NCBI RefSeq assembly: GCF_000759715.1
Contig: NZ_BBLU01000003.1
Location: forward strand, 55,850 to 119,849
DNA length: 64,000 bases
From: Demequina mangrovi
Lineage (GTDB): Bacteria; Actinomycetota; Actinomycetes; Actinomycetales; Demequinaceae
Reading direction: 5' to 3'
Positions within the stretch are counted from its first letter, which is position 1. Every line of letters begins with the position of its first letter. The notes beneath the pieces are model-generated. The model searched no databases, was not told the DNA's origin, and saw only the letters and a program-made list of their open reading frames with translations. Shown piece by piece: positions 46,093 to 54,429 of this stretch. Position numbers and translations under genes: made by a program.

Positions 46093-47157
46093 GTGACGCG
46101 CACACGCCGACCGACGATGGCCGACGTCGCCGCCAGGGCGGGCGTGTCGCTGTCCACTGTATCCCTGACGTACTCCGGCGCGGGGCCGCTGTCGCCCGAG
46201 ACCAGGGCGAAGGTCGAGAAGGCCGCCGAGGAGCTCGGCTACGCCGGACCCGCGCCGCATGCGCGCGCGCTCCGCTCGGGCCGCACCGGCGTGGTCGGCG
46301 TGGTGATCCACGAGCGGCTGCAGCTGTCCTTCCGCGATCCGCTCATGCTGCGGATCATGGACGGGCTGGTGGGCGACCTCGGCCAGATGGGCCTGGGCGT
46401 GCTGCTCATCCCGACGCCCACGGGCGAGCCGGGCGAGCGCAGCCTGCTCGAGACCGCCGCCATGGACGCCGCCGTGCTGCTGCGCGTCCGCGATCACGAC
46501 GACGAGCCCGCGATCGACATCATCCGCCGCCGCGGCCTGCCGCTCGTCGTGATGGAGGGCGAGGCGCCCGAGGGCGCGGGCGTGCTCGAGATCGACGACC
46601 GCGAGGCCACCGCGGCGCTCATCCGCCACCTGGTCGAGCTGGGCCACGAGCGCATCGGCACCATCACCCTGCCCGCGGGCCTCGACGGCGAGACGCGCGC
46701 GCTCCCGCTCGACGAGGCGCTCGCGCAGACCGCCTGGACGCCCGTGCACCGCCGGCTCGAGGCCTTCGCCGATGCCGGGGTCGAGCCGTGCGTGGTGATC
46801 GAGGCGCGCGCGTCGATCGTCGCCGAGGGGATCGCGGCGGCGCACCTCGCTCTCGCGCAGGACCCGCGCCCGACGGCGCTGGTGTGCCAGTCCGACCTGC
46901 TCGCCGGCGGCGCGATCATCGCCGCGCGCGAGCTCGACATCGCGGTGCCGCAGCAGCTCTCGGTCACGGGCTTCGACGGCCTCGACCTGCCGTGGCTGTC
47001 CCCCCTCGAGCTCACCACCCAGGTGCAGGACGCCGAGGCGAAGGGCCACGCCCTCGCGGAGGAGGTCAAGGCGCTGCTGGCCGGCGAGTCGCCCGCGCCC
47101 GTGGTGATGCCGCTCACGCTCCGCATCGGCACCTCGACCGCCCGCGCCCCGCGCTGA
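46093..47157 (+). CDS. LacI-family transcriptional regulator
   Basis: The regulator (354 aa) starts at a GTG (46093-46095) seven bases after AGGGAGAA. The N-terminal helix-turn-helix is TMADVAARAGVSLSTVSLTY, with the hinge RAKVEKAAEELGYAGP. The rest is a periplasmic-binding-protein-like sensor domain ending in QQLSVTGFDGLDLPWLSP and LEL, the usual effector-binding motif. The hinge motif ARALRSGRTGVVGVVI is close to consensus. It lies divergent from the MFS gene and probably controls it and itself. The effector is unknown. Confidence 0.92.
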   Translation: MTRTRRPTMADVAARAGVSLSTVSLTYSGAGPLSPETRAKVEKAAEELGYAGPAPHARALRSGRTGVVGVVIHERLQLSFRDPLMLRIMDGLVGDLGQMGLGVLLIPTPTGEPGERSLLETAAMDAAVLLRVRDHDDEPAIDIIRRRGLPLVVMEGEAPEGAGVLEIDDREATAALIRHLVELGHERIGTITLPAGLDGETRALPLDEALAQTAWTPVHRRLEAFADAGVEPCVVIEARASIVAEGIAAAHLALAQDPRPTALVCQSDLLAGGAIIAARELDIAVPQQLSVTGFDGLDLPWLSPLELTTQVQDAEAKGHALAEEVKALLAGESPAPVVMPLTLRIGTSTARAPR

Positions 47158-47172
47158 CAGCCGCCGGACGCG

Positions 47173-47210
47173 GCTCGGCCCCCCGATCCCGAGGGACCGA
47201 GGGGCCGAGC
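47173..47210. terminator. Bidirectional terminator between the LacI gene and the purine permease
   Basis: GCTCGGCCCC and GGGGCCGAGC form the base of a stem with an inner GATCCC/GGGACC-like pairing. It lies between convergent genes. Confidence 0.75.
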
Positions 47211-47226
47211 GCTGTCGTGACGAGGG

Positions 47227-48684
47227 TCAGCCGATCGCGTTCATGATCGGGCCCATCGCGAAGTACAGGACGAACGCCGCGGCGGTGCCCCACATGAGCG
47301 GGTGGACCTTCCTGGAGCCGCCGGTGACCACCTGGAGCAGCACGTAGGAGATGAAGCCCACGCCGATGCCCGCGGAGATCGAGTAGCCGAACGGCATGAT
47401 GATGAACGTGAGGAACGCGGGGATCGCGATCCGGTAGTCCTTCCAGTCGATGCCGGCGACCTGCGCCACCATGAGGAAGCCGACCACCACGAGGACGGGG
47501 GTCGCGGCCTCGAACGGCACGAGCGCGTACAGCGGCGTGAGGAACGTCGACAGCAGGAACGCGATGCCGGTCACCACGGAGGCGAGACCGGTGCGCGCGC
47601 CGTCGCCGACGCCCGCGGCGGACTCGATGTACGAGGTGTTCGACGACACCGAGCCGAGGCCACCGGCCACGGCGCCGACCGAGTCGACCAGGAGGACCTC
47701 CTGGGCGCGCGGCGGGTTGCCGTTCTCGTCGTTGAGCTCCGCCTCGGCACCGACGGCCGTCATGGTGCCCATGGTGTCGAAGAAGTCGGTGATGAGCAGC
47801 GAGAACACGAGCAGCAGCGCCGTGAGGACGGGCAGCGTGGTGAAGCCGCCGAACAGGTCGACCTGGCCGATGAGCGAGAAGTCGGGCGCGGAGACGAACG
47901 TGTCGGGGATGGCCGGGACCACGAGGGCCCAGCCGGCCGGGTTCTCGACCGACGAGCCCAACGAGAGCACCGACTCGAGGATGACCGCGAGCACCGTGGC
48001 GACGACGATCGAGATGAGCAGCGCGCCGCGCACCTTCTTCACCATGAGCACGATGGCGGTGAACAGGCCGACCACGAAGACGACCATGGGCCACGTGGAG
48101 ATGTAGCCGCCGTCGCCGAACTGCGTCGGGGTGCCGGCGCCCGTGCGGACGATGCCCGCGTCGAACAGACCGATGAAGGCGAGGAACAGGCCGATGCCGA
48201 CAGCGATGGCCTGCTTGAGGAACGCGGGGACCGCCGCGAAGACGGCCTTCCGGAAGCCGCTCATCACGAGCACGGTGATGATGACGCCCTCGATCACGAC
48301 GAAGCCCATGGCCTCGGGCCAGGTCATGCCCTCGCGGGAAGCGATGCCGTACGCGAGGAACGCGTTGATGCCGAGGCCCGCCGCCATCGCGAGCGGGAAG
48401 CGCGCCCACACGCCCATGAGGATCGACAGGAGGCCCGCGACCAGCGCGGTCGCGGCCGCGACCAGCGCGGTGTCCGGCACGTCGCCGCCGCCGAGGTACT
48501 TGCCGGTGCCGTCGGCGACGGTGCCGATGATGAGGGGGTTCAGCACGACGATGTACGCCATGGTGAAGAAGGTGGTGAGACCACCGCGGATCTCGCGGCC
48601 GATGGTCGAGCCGCGCTTGGTGATCTCGAAGTAGGAGTCGATCGGGCCGGCGACGCCGGACCGCTCCTCGGTGCTGACGCTCAT
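47227..48684 (-). CDS. NCS2 family purine permease (AzgA/PbuG-like)
   Basis: The permease (485 aa) has about 12-14 membrane segments. FFTMAYIVVLNPLIIG near the start, PLAMAAGLGINAFLAYGIAS and DFFDTMGTMTAVGAEAE are signatures of the AzgA-like branch, which takes up hypoxanthine, guanine or adenine by proton symport. The ISAGIGVGFISYVLLQVVTG region is typical of the last segments. It has its own promoter region, with no purine-riboswitch sequence seen in the leader. Exact substrate is inferred from the family. Confidence 0.9.
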   Translation of the reverse strand: MSVSTEERSGVAGPIDSYFEITKRGSTIGREIRGGLTTFFTMAYIVVLNPLIIGTVADGTGKYLGGGDVPDTALVAAATALVAGLLSILMGVWARFPLAMAAGLGINAFLAYGIASREGMTWPEAMGFVVIEGVIITVLVMSGFRKAVFAAVPAFLKQAIAVGIGLFLAFIGLFDAGIVRTGAGTPTQFGDGGYISTWPMVVFVVGLFTAIVLMVKKVRGALLISIVVATVLAVILESVLSLGSSVENPAGWALVVPAIPDTFVSAPDFSLIGQVDLFGGFTTLPVLTALLLVFSLLITDFFDTMGTMTAVGAEAELNDENGNPPRAQEVLLVDSVGAVAGGLGSVSSNTSYIESAAGVGDGARTGLASVVTGIAFLLSTFLTPLYALVPFEAATPVLVVVGFLMVAQVAGIDWKDYRIAIPAFLTFIIMPFGYSISAGIGVGFISYVLLQVVTGGSRKVHPLMWGTAAAFVLYFAMGPIMNAIG

Positions 48685-48764
48685 ACGTCCTCTCTCGGAT
48701 GGCGGGAGGACGCGCGCAGCGTCGAGCTCTCCCGGGGGTGGTGGGTGCGAACCCCTCGGGCTAG

Positions 48765-48778
48765 CGACGCTAACGCCT
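48765..48778 (-). promoter_or_regulatory. 14-bp sequence shared with 938-951
   Basis: On the minus strand it reads AGGCGTTAGCGTCG, identical to the sequence upstream of the LRV gene at 306-893. It lies about 80 bp before the permease start, downstream of a TATAAG -10 at 48816-48821. Confidence 0.35.
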
Positions 48779-48815
48779 TACGCTCGGGGCGCACGACGGG
48801 ATCTCGCGCAGACAC

Positions 48816-48821
48816 CTTATA
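48816..48821 (-). promoter_or_regulatory. -10 element upstream of the purine permease
   Basis: TATAAG on the minus strand matches five of six -10 bases in a GC-rich gap, with no clear -35. The leader would be about 125 nt. Confidence 0.45.
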
Positions 48822-48883
48822 GGCACGCGGGAGCGTTTCAGGACCGCCGGACGTTCGGCCGGGAGGCCTCGGCGCGGGCGCAG

Positions 48884-49315
48884 CTACGCGCAGGCGACGA
48901 CTGCCTGGGCCTTCGCCAGGATCTTCTGTCCGTCGAACTCGACGAGGATGTCGATGCGCGCGAACCGCGCCTCCGTGTCCAGGGCCCCGACCTTCGCCGT
49001 GAAGGCGACCACGGCCTCACCCATCGCCGGCACCGGGATGGGGCGAGCGAACCTGGTCTGAAGATCCACGACGTTGCCCGGGCCGGCCCACTCCTCCACC
49101 ACGGACGCGGCGATGCCCAGCGTGAGCATGCCGTGCGCGATGACGCCGGGCAGCCCGACCGACTCCGCGAACGCGTCGTTGTAGTGGATCGGGTTGAAGT
49201 CGCCCGAGGCGCCCGCGTAGCGGACCAGAGAGTCGCGCGTGAGCACCACCTGGCGCTCGGCGACCACCTGGCCCACCTCGAGACCCTCGAAGGCGGGTCC
49301 GTTGTCGGCGCTCAT
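48884..49315 (-). CDS. MaoC-like (R)-specific dehydratase, HadB-like subunit
   Basis: The protein (143 aa) has a single hot-dog fold. The hydratase motif YAGASGDFNPIHYNDAFAES contains the catalytic Asp and His, followed by VIAHGMLTLG. In mycobacteria the HadAB pair dehydrates 3-hydroxyacyl-ACP in fatty acid elongation; the adjacent gene encodes the HadA-like half. It starts at an ATG that overlaps the HadA-like stop codon by one base. Function in this organism is inferred from the pair and its neighbourhood. Confidence 0.87.
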   Translation of the reverse strand: MSADNGPAFEGLEVGQVVAERQVVLTRDSLVRYAGASGDFNPIHYNDAFAESVGLPGVIAHGMLTLGIAASVVEEWAGPGNVVDLQTRFARPIPVPAMGEAVVAFTAKVGALDTEARFARIDILVEFDGQKILAKAQAVVACA

Positions 49316-49761
49316 CAGGCCTCCTCGCGCACCGCGAGGGTGCTGATCACGGTCGACACCGGGGCGCCGTCCTCGTCGGTCAGCTCGGTGCGCGTGGTGA
49401 CCATGGAGATGCCCCCGCGCGCCTTGACGTCGTCGATGTGCACGGTCGCCGAGATGAGGTCGCCGGCGACGATGGGCCGGTGATGCGTGAAGCGCTCGTC
49501 GGCGTGGACCACGCGGGAGAAGTCGACGCCCACCTCGGGGTCGACCACCACGTGGAACTCGGCCTGCTGCGCGATGAGCACGGCGAAGGTGGTCGGGGCG
49601 ACCACGTCCGTGTACCCCTCGGCGCGCGCGGCCTCCTCGCTGCGATGCGCGAAGGACAGGGCGTCGACGGCGTCGGCGAACTCGCGGATCTTCACCCGCG
49701 TCACCTCGTAGGGCTCGTGGGGGCCGTACGCGCGGCCGACGGCTTCGGTGTTCACAGGCAC
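49315..49761 (-). CDS. FAS1-like dehydratase N-terminal domain protein, HadA-like subunit
   Basis: The protein (148 aa) matches the MaoC N-terminal-domain (UPF0336) family: GRAYGPHEPYEVTRVKIREF, a central hydrophobic helix region (VVAPTTFAVLIAQQAEF) and VHADERFTHHRPIVAGDLIS. It lacks the hydratase Asp-His motif, so it is the substrate-binding partner of the HadB-like protein, with which it overlaps by one base. In M. tuberculosis the equivalent pair also lies between rpmG and secE-nusG. Confidence 0.85.
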   Translation of the reverse strand: MPVNTEAVGRAYGPHEPYEVTRVKIREFADAVDALSFAHRSEEAARAEGYTDVVAPTTFAVLIAQQAEFHVVVDPEVGVDFSRVVHADERFTHHRPIVAGDLISATVHIDDVKARGGISMVTTRTELTDEDGAPVSTVISTLAVREEA

Positions 49762-49790
49762 GGAGCCACCCTATCGAGGATGCGCGGCGC

Positions 49791-50837
49791 TCACCCGCCG
49801 CTGTACTCCACCACGAGCCCGCGGTGGTCGGCCCGGCTGATCTCGACACCCTCGACGTTCGTCGCGACGAGCCCGGCGTCACGCACCATGACATGATCGA
49901 TCGCGACCAGCGGCGAGCTGAGGATCCGCCGCACCGCGGGCACACCGGGAGCGACCCCGCCACGCGGGAACGTCGGGATGAAGCCAGCGCCCGCCTGGTC
50001 GGCTGCATCGACGTAACCGAGGTCCGCGATGTCGCGGAGCAGACGATGATCACGTGTCGCATTGAAGTCACCCGCGACCAGCACGGGCCCCTCCTGCTCC
50101 TCGAGCACGTCATGGAGGCGCTCGAGGTCTGCACGCCACTGCGCGTGCTCGAGCGCGTTCGGGGATTCCGGATGCACCGCGATGACGGTCAGCGCACCCA
50201 CCGACGTCGTGAGCTGCGCACGGATGGTCGCCGCGCTGAATCCGGGAAGCAGCACCGGGTCGACGAGTGGCACGCGCGACCACAGCCCGGTCCCCGCCTT
50301 GCGCTCGGGGTTGTCGGCGGGGATGCTGCTCCAGCTGTACGGCAGATCGTCGCCCAGCCCTGCGCGTTGGAGAGCGGCGAGACCGAGCTCGGTGAGCTCC
50401 GTGAGAACTAGCACGTCCACGACGTGCGTACGCACCATCGCGACGGCACCTTCGGAGTCGGCACCCCCGCTCGCGAGGCTCAGGGTCGCGACGCGCAGCT
50501 CGGGCTCCCCGGTGGCGGTGGTCGCGACGTACAGCGGCGCGATCCAGACCACGCACAGGGCGAGCGTCGCCACGGCCGCCGCGAGCAGCGCCCACGCGCG
50601 GGCCGCGGCTGCGCACGCCACCGGCACCAGCGCGAGGAGCGTCACCCAGGGCATCGCGGAGACCACGATCGCGAGGGGGCCGAGCTCCCAACCGGTGAGG
50701 CGGACCAGCACGGGGATGAGGATGACGACGAGCACCACCCACGCGATCGACCGGGAGATCAGCGTGAGCACGCCGACGACCGTGACGACGGGCGCGGCGT
50801 GCGCCCGCGTGCGTGCGGCCTCCCCCTGCTCCCCCAT
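49791..50837 (-). CDS. Membrane-anchored endonuclease/exonuclease/phosphatase (EEP) family protein
   Basis: The protein (348 aa) has three hydrophobic segments in residues 15-105, and then a catalytic domain that would face outwards. The EEP motifs are present: VLTELTELG, VAGDFNATRDHRLL, AIDHVMV and the final SRADHRGLVVEY with Asp-His. These residues bind a divalent metal and cleave phosphoesters such as DNA, phospholipid or sugar phosphates; the target is unknown. The N-terminal anchor pattern is shared with a large actinobacterial subgroup of this family. Confidence 0.85.
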   Translation of the reverse strand: MGEQGEAARTRAHAAPVVTVVGVLTLISRSIAWVVLVVILIPVLVRLTGWELGPLAIVVSAMPWVTLLALVPVACAAAARAWALLAAAVATLALCVVWIAPLYVATTATGEPELRVATLSLASGGADSEGAVAMVRTHVVDVLVLTELTELGLAALQRAGLGDDLPYSWSSIPADNPERKAGTGLWSRVPLVDPVLLPGFSAATIRAQLTTSVGALTVIAVHPESPNALEHAQWRADLERLHDVLEEQEGPVLVAGDFNATRDHRLLRDIADLGYVDAADQAGAGFIPTFPRGGVAPGVPAVRRILSSPLVAIDHVMVRDAGLVATNVEGVEISRADHRGLVVEYSGG

Positions 50838-50951
50838 CGCCTCAGTCTCGCACGGCGGAACCAGGCGTGACGGGGAGCTCGACGCCCGCGCAGGTCACGA
50901 TCAGGGCACGGCCGCGCGGCGCCGATCCGCCGCATCGTCCCCCGGGAACGC

Positions 50952-50989
50952 CGAAGGCCCGCCGCCCCTGAAGGGGCGACGGGCCTTCG
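50952..50989 (-). terminator. Terminator after rpmG
   Basis: On the minus strand CGAAGGCCCG and CGGGCCTTCG enclose an inner CGCCCC/GGGGCG stem. It starts 15 bp after the rpmG stop. Confidence 0.8.
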
Positions 50990-51003
50990 ATGAAAGCTGC
51001 TGC

Positions 51004-51168
51004 TTAGCGCGTCTCGCGGTGCGCGGTGTGCTTGCCGCACTTCCGGCAGAACTTGGAGAGCTCCACACGGTCAGGGTTGTTGCGGCGGTTCTTGCGCGTG
51101 ATGTAGTTGCGGTCCTTGCACTCGGTGCACGCGAGCGTGATCTTCGGACGAACGTCGTTCTTGGCCAT
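51004..51168 (-). CDS. rpmG: 50S ribosomal protein L33, zinc-binding form
   Basis: L33 (54 aa) is a small zinc-ribbon protein near the E site. It reads [20 protein letters not shown] and ends [14 protein letters not shown]. The four cysteines (CTEC at 14-17, CRKC at 41-44) mark the zinc-containing form. The start ATG follows GGGAGA. It lies upstream of the dehydratase pair and downstream of tRNA-Met and tRNA-Thr, the usual actinobacterial setting. Confidence 0.95.
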   Translation of the reverse strand: MAKNDVRPKITLACTECKDRNYITRKNRRNNPDRVELSKFCRKCGKHTAHRETR

Positions 51169-51236
51169 GGTTCTCTCCCAGCCTTGTAGGGACGCGCCTC
51201 GCGAAGGCGCATGATCAGGCTGTCTGCCTGAATCCG

Positions 51237-51310
51237 TAGCGAGGGCGGGGCTCGAACCCGCGACCTCACGATTATGAGTCGTGCGCTCTAACCAGCTGAG
51301 CTACCCCGCC
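51237..51310 (-). tRNA. tRNA-Met, elongator (anticodon CAT)
   Basis: The anticodon stem-loop is CACGA-CTCATAA-TCGTG and the T arm is GCGGG-TTCGAGC-CCCGC. The acceptor GGCGGGG pairs with CCTCGCT using two G-U pairs. The lack of three G-C pairs in the anticodon stem rules out the initiator. CCA is not encoded. Length 74 nt. Confidence 0.95.
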
Positions 51311-51361
51311 GCGAGCCGCCTTGCGGCGGCGATCCGCCTCGCTTTCGCGAGACGGACTTGG

Positions 51362-51434
51362 AGCCCCGACAGGGAATCGAACCCTGGACCTTTTCCTTAC
51401 CATGGAAACGCTCTGCCGACTGAGCTATCGGGGC
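51362..51434 (-). tRNA. tRNA-Thr (anticodon GGT)
   Basis: The acceptor is GCCCCGA/TCGGGGC, the anticodon stem-loop is TTTCC-ATGGTAA-GGAAA and the T arm is CAGGG-TTCGATT-CCCTG. Length 73 nt. The 3' CCA is encoded. It lies 51 bp upstream of tRNA-Met and is probably co-transcribed with it and rpmG. Confidence 0.97.
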
Positions 51435-51514
51435 TGGCCGGAATAGATTACACGGGCGGGGCCGTGAAACAAAATCGGCACCGAAACCCCCGGAAGAGTG
51501 TCAGTCGGGGTCCC

Positions 51515-51520
51515 TAGAGT
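51515..51520 (+). promoter_or_regulatory. -10 element for a probably leaderless glycosylase mRNA
   Basis: TAGAGT ends seven bases before the GTG start at 51528, with no Shine-Dalgarno site, the same arrangement as at 32540. Confidence 0.5.
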
Positions 51521-51527
51521 GGCGGTC

Positions 51528-52802
51528 GTGACCGAGTCCTTGACCCCCGCGGAGGCGCGCCGCATCCATCTCGCGGCGCAGTCCCTCGCCCGCCGCCGCC
51601 CGCCGGGCCGCCCCGGACCGGCCCGCTTCCGCGATTACCTGGAACGTCAGGGCGTGCTGCAGCTCGACTCGGTGAACGTGCTCGCGCGCGCCCACCACCT
51701 GCCGGTGTACTCGCGCTACGGCCCGTACGACCGCGATCGCCTCGACCGCTGGCTGTGGTCGGGCGAGCACACCGTCGAGCACTGGGGGCACGAGTGCTCG
51801 GTGCTCCCTCGCGACCTGCTGCCGGCGATGCACCACCGGATGACGGAGGGGGCGTCGTGGCAGGGGCGCGTGCGCGAGCGGCTCGACCGCGAGCGCCCCG
51901 GCCTCATCGACGAGGTGCGGGAGGCGGTCCAGGAACGCGGCCCTGCGACCGCCGCCGCGCTCGAGCACCTGGCGCCCCGCGAGGGCGCGCGCGGCACGTG
52001 GTGGGACACGTCGCACGTCAAGGACGCGCTCGAGTACCTGTTCCTCACCGGGGAGGTCGCCGCCTCGCGCGGGCCGCACTTCTCGCGCACGTACGACGCA
52101 CCCGAGCGGGCGTGGGGCGTCCCGGGCGCGAGCCGCGCGGACTGGGGCCTGCCGCCCGACGAGGCGCATCAGGCGCTGTTCGACCACGCGCTCGCCGCGA
52201 CGGGCGTCGGCACGCCCGCGGACCTCGCCGACCACTTCCGCCTCCCCCGCTCCGCGCGGGACGATGCGCACCGCAAGGGCGCCGCCGCCGGCGCCGCGGC
52301 GTGGGCGGAGTCGGCCGTGGAGCGCGGCCTGGCCTCGTGGGTCGCGGTCGACGGCTGGCGGGACCGCGCGCTCCTCGCCACGGGCGCCGAGGATCCGGGC
52401 CGCGCCACGGCATCGGCCCTGCTCAGCCCCTTCGACCCGGTGGCCTGGTACCGGCCGCGGCTGATGCGGATGTTCGGCGTCGACTACCGGATCGAGATCT
52501 ACACGCCCGCGGCCAAGCGGGTCTTCGGCTACTACTGCCTGCTGTTCCTTCACGGCGACCGCTTCGAGGCGCGCGTGGACCTCAAGGCGATGCGCAAGGA
52601 CGGGATCCTGTCCGTCGAGGCCGCGTGGCGCGAGCCGGGGCGCGCACCCGGCGGGGGCCGGCGGCGGTCCGATGCGGACGTGGCGCGCGCGCTCGCCGCG
52701 GAGCTGCGGACCATGGCCGGCTGGCTCGGTCTCGACTCCGTCACGGTGGCCTCGCGCGGCGACCTGGCGGCCCCGCTCACGGAGGCGCTGCTGTCCCCCT
52801 GA
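51528..52802 (+). CDS. YcaQ-family (HTH_42) DNA crosslink glycosylase
   Basis: The protein (424 aa) belongs to the winged-helix glycosylases that release alkylated or crosslinked bases. The motif VLQLDSVNVLARAHHLPVYS carries the Q-x-D pattern of the YcaQ branch, rather than the Q-x-Q of AlkZ resistance enzymes. Three winged-helix units follow, and the C-terminal part contains YCLLFLHGDRFEARVDLKA. The start is a GTG; the frame is open ten codons upstream. It is divergent from the tRNA pair. Confidence 0.88.
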   Translation: MTESLTPAEARRIHLAAQSLARRRPPGRPGPARFRDYLERQGVLQLDSVNVLARAHHLPVYSRYGPYDRDRLDRWLWSGEHTVEHWGHECSVLPRDLLPAMHHRMTEGASWQGRVRERLDRERPGLIDEVREAVQERGPATAAALEHLAPREGARGTWWDTSHVKDALEYLFLTGEVAASRGPHFSRTYDAPERAWGVPGASRADWGLPPDEAHQALFDHALAATGVGTPADLADHFRLPRSARDDAHRKGAAAGAAAWAESAVERGLASWVAVDGWRDRALLATGAEDPGRATASALLSPFDPVAWYRPRLMRMFGVDYRIEIYTPAAKRVFGYYCLLFLHGDRFEARVDLKAMRKDGILSVEAAWREPGRAPGGGRRRSDADVARALAAELRTMAGWLGLDSVTVASRGDLAAPLTEALLSP

Positions 52803-52888
52803 CAGGTCAGGACGAACCGTGCGGAACGCGGGCGATCCCCGCCGGAAGGAAGTTGCGACCGGCGCATCGGTCACGGAAGCATGTCCGG

Positions 52889-54271
52889 ATGGACCCCGAG
52901 AACTTGCAGCGTGCCGCCAAGGACCACCTGTGGATGCACTTCACCGACCACTCGCGCTACGACACCGAGGACGTGCCCGTCATCGTCCGCGGTGAGGGCG
53001 CGTACATCTACGACACCGCGGGGAAGCGCTACCTCGACGGCCTGGGCGGGCTGTTCGTCAACCAGCTGGGCCACGGCCGCGAGGACCTCGCCGAGGCGGC
53101 CGCCGCGCAGGCGAAGGAGCTCGCGTTCCACCCGCTGTGGTCGTACGCCACCCCGCCGGCGATCGAGCTCGCGGCGAAGCTCGCGGAGCTCGCTCCCGGC
53201 GACCTCAACCGCGTGTTCTTCACCAGCGGCGGCGGCGACTCGGTCGAGTCCGCGTGGAAGCTGGCGAAGAACTACTTCAAGCTGGTCGGCAAGCCGCTCA
53301 AGCACAAGGTGATCAGCCGCAACGTCGCGTACCACGGCACGCCGCACGGCGCGCTGTCGATCACCGGCCTGCCGGGCCTCAAGCAGCAGTTCGAGCCGCT
53401 GGTGCCGTCGACCTTCCGCGTCCCCAACACCAACCTCTACCGCGCCTCGGAGATCACGCACGGCCTGCACGACGGCTCCGACCCGGAGGCCTTCGGCCGC
53501 TGGGCCGCCGACCAGATCGAGGTCGCGATCCTCAACGAGGGCGCCGACACCGTCGCCGCGGTGTTCCTCGAGCCCGTGCAGAACGCGGGCGGCTGCTTCC
53601 CGCCGCCCCCCGGTTACTGGCAGCGGGTGCGCGAGATCTGCGACCGCTACGACGTGCTCCTGGTCTCGGACGAGACGATCTGCGCGTACGGCCGCCTGGG
53701 CGAGATGTTCGGTGCGACGCGCTACGGCTACGTGCCCGACATCCTCACGTCCGCCAAGGGCCTCACGTCGGGCTACGCGCCGATGGGCGCGATGATCGCC
53801 TCCGACCGGCTGATGGCGCCGTTCCTCGAGCAGGGTGAGATGTTCGCGCACGGCTACACGTTCGGCGGCCACCCGGTCGCCGCCGCGGTCGCGCTCAAGA
53901 ACCTCGAGATCTTCGAGACCGAGGGCGTGCTCGAGCACGTCCGGGAGAACGCCCCCGCGTTCCGCGCGACGCTCGAGAAGCTGCTCGACCTGCCCATGGT
54001 GGGCGACGTCCGCGGCGACGGTTACTTCTACGGGATCGAGCTGGTCAAGGACAGGGAGACCAAGGAGTCGCTCACCGCCGACGAGTGCGAGCGCGTGCTC
54101 CACGGCTTCCTGTCGAAGGAGCTCTACGACGCCGGCCTGTACTGCCGCGCCGACGACCGCGGCGACCCGGTCATCCAGCTCTCGCCGCCGCTGACCATCG
54201 GCCAGCCGGAGTTCGACGAGATGGAGCGCATCCTCCGCGACGTCATCTCACGCGCGCACGCCCTGCTGTAG
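52889..54271 (+). CDS. Class III PLP aminotransferase, putrescine/omega-amino acid type
   Basis: The enzyme (460 aa) is a fold-type I transaminase. HPLWSYATPPAIELAAKLAE, FFTSGGGDSVESAWKLAK, LVSDETICAYGRLGEMFG and TSAKGLTSGYAPMGAM, with the PLP-binding Lys at about residue 290, place it with pyruvate-dependent putrescine and omega-amino acid aminotransferases (SpuC-like). Next to a polyamine uptake operon, putrescine or cadaverine is the likely amine donor, but beta-alanine cannot be excluded. The start ATG is at 52889-52891. Confidence 0.87.
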   Translation: MDPENLQRAAKDHLWMHFTDHSRYDTEDVPVIVRGEGAYIYDTAGKRYLDGLGGLFVNQLGHGREDLAEAAAAQAKELAFHPLWSYATPPAIELAAKLAELAPGDLNRVFFTSGGGDSVESAWKLAKNYFKLVGKPLKHKVISRNVAYHGTPHGALSITGLPGLKQQFEPLVPSTFRVPNTNLYRASEITHGLHDGSDPEAFGRWAADQIEVAILNEGADTVAAVFLEPVQNAGGCFPPPPGYWQRVREICDRYDVLLVSDETICAYGRLGEMFGATRYGYVPDILTSAKGLTSGYAPMGAMIASDRLMAPFLEQGEMFAHGYTFGGHPVAAAVALKNLEIFETEGVLEHVRENAPAFRATLEKLLDLPMVGDVRGDGYFYGIELVKDRETKESLTADECERVLHGFLSKELYDAGLYCRADDRGDPVIQLSPPLTIGQPEFDEMERILRDVISRAHALL

Positions 54272-54281
54272 CGCTGATGCA

Positions 54282-54379
54282 CGACTCCCAATGACGCTTG
54301 TGACGCGATAGGACCGTGTGACACCTGGGGTCCCACCCGTCAGGTGCGCCCCACGGTTCACCTTTGTCATTGGGAATCG
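54282..54379. repeat. Miniature inverted-repeat element, copy C (no gene)
   Basis: The left end is CGACTCCCAATGACGCTTGT and the reverse complement of the right end is CGATTCCCAATGACAAAGGT. The unit is 98 bp. The ends match those of the elements at 25993 and 30014. It starts 11 bp after the aminotransferase stop and touches the terminator of potABCD. Confidence 0.6.
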
Positions 54380-54419
54380 AGAAGGGCCCCGATCCTGGTT
54401 CGGATCGGGGCCCTTCTCG
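54378..54419. terminator. Bidirectional terminator between the aminotransferase and potC
   Basis: CGAGAAGGGCCCCGATCC and GGATCGGGGCCCTTCTCG form a perfect 18-bp stem around TGGTTC. It lies between convergent genes. Confidence 0.88.
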
Positions 54420-54429
54420 CGTACCTGGC

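Noticed and set aside
48685..48880. Purine riboswitch before the NCS2 permease
   Set aside because: The conserved core of the purine riboswitch is not present in the leader on the minus strand; only hairpins and a -10-like box are visible.
51237..51310. Initiator tRNA-Met
   Set aside because: The anticodon stem lacks the three consecutive G-C pairs of initiator tRNA, so it is an elongator.
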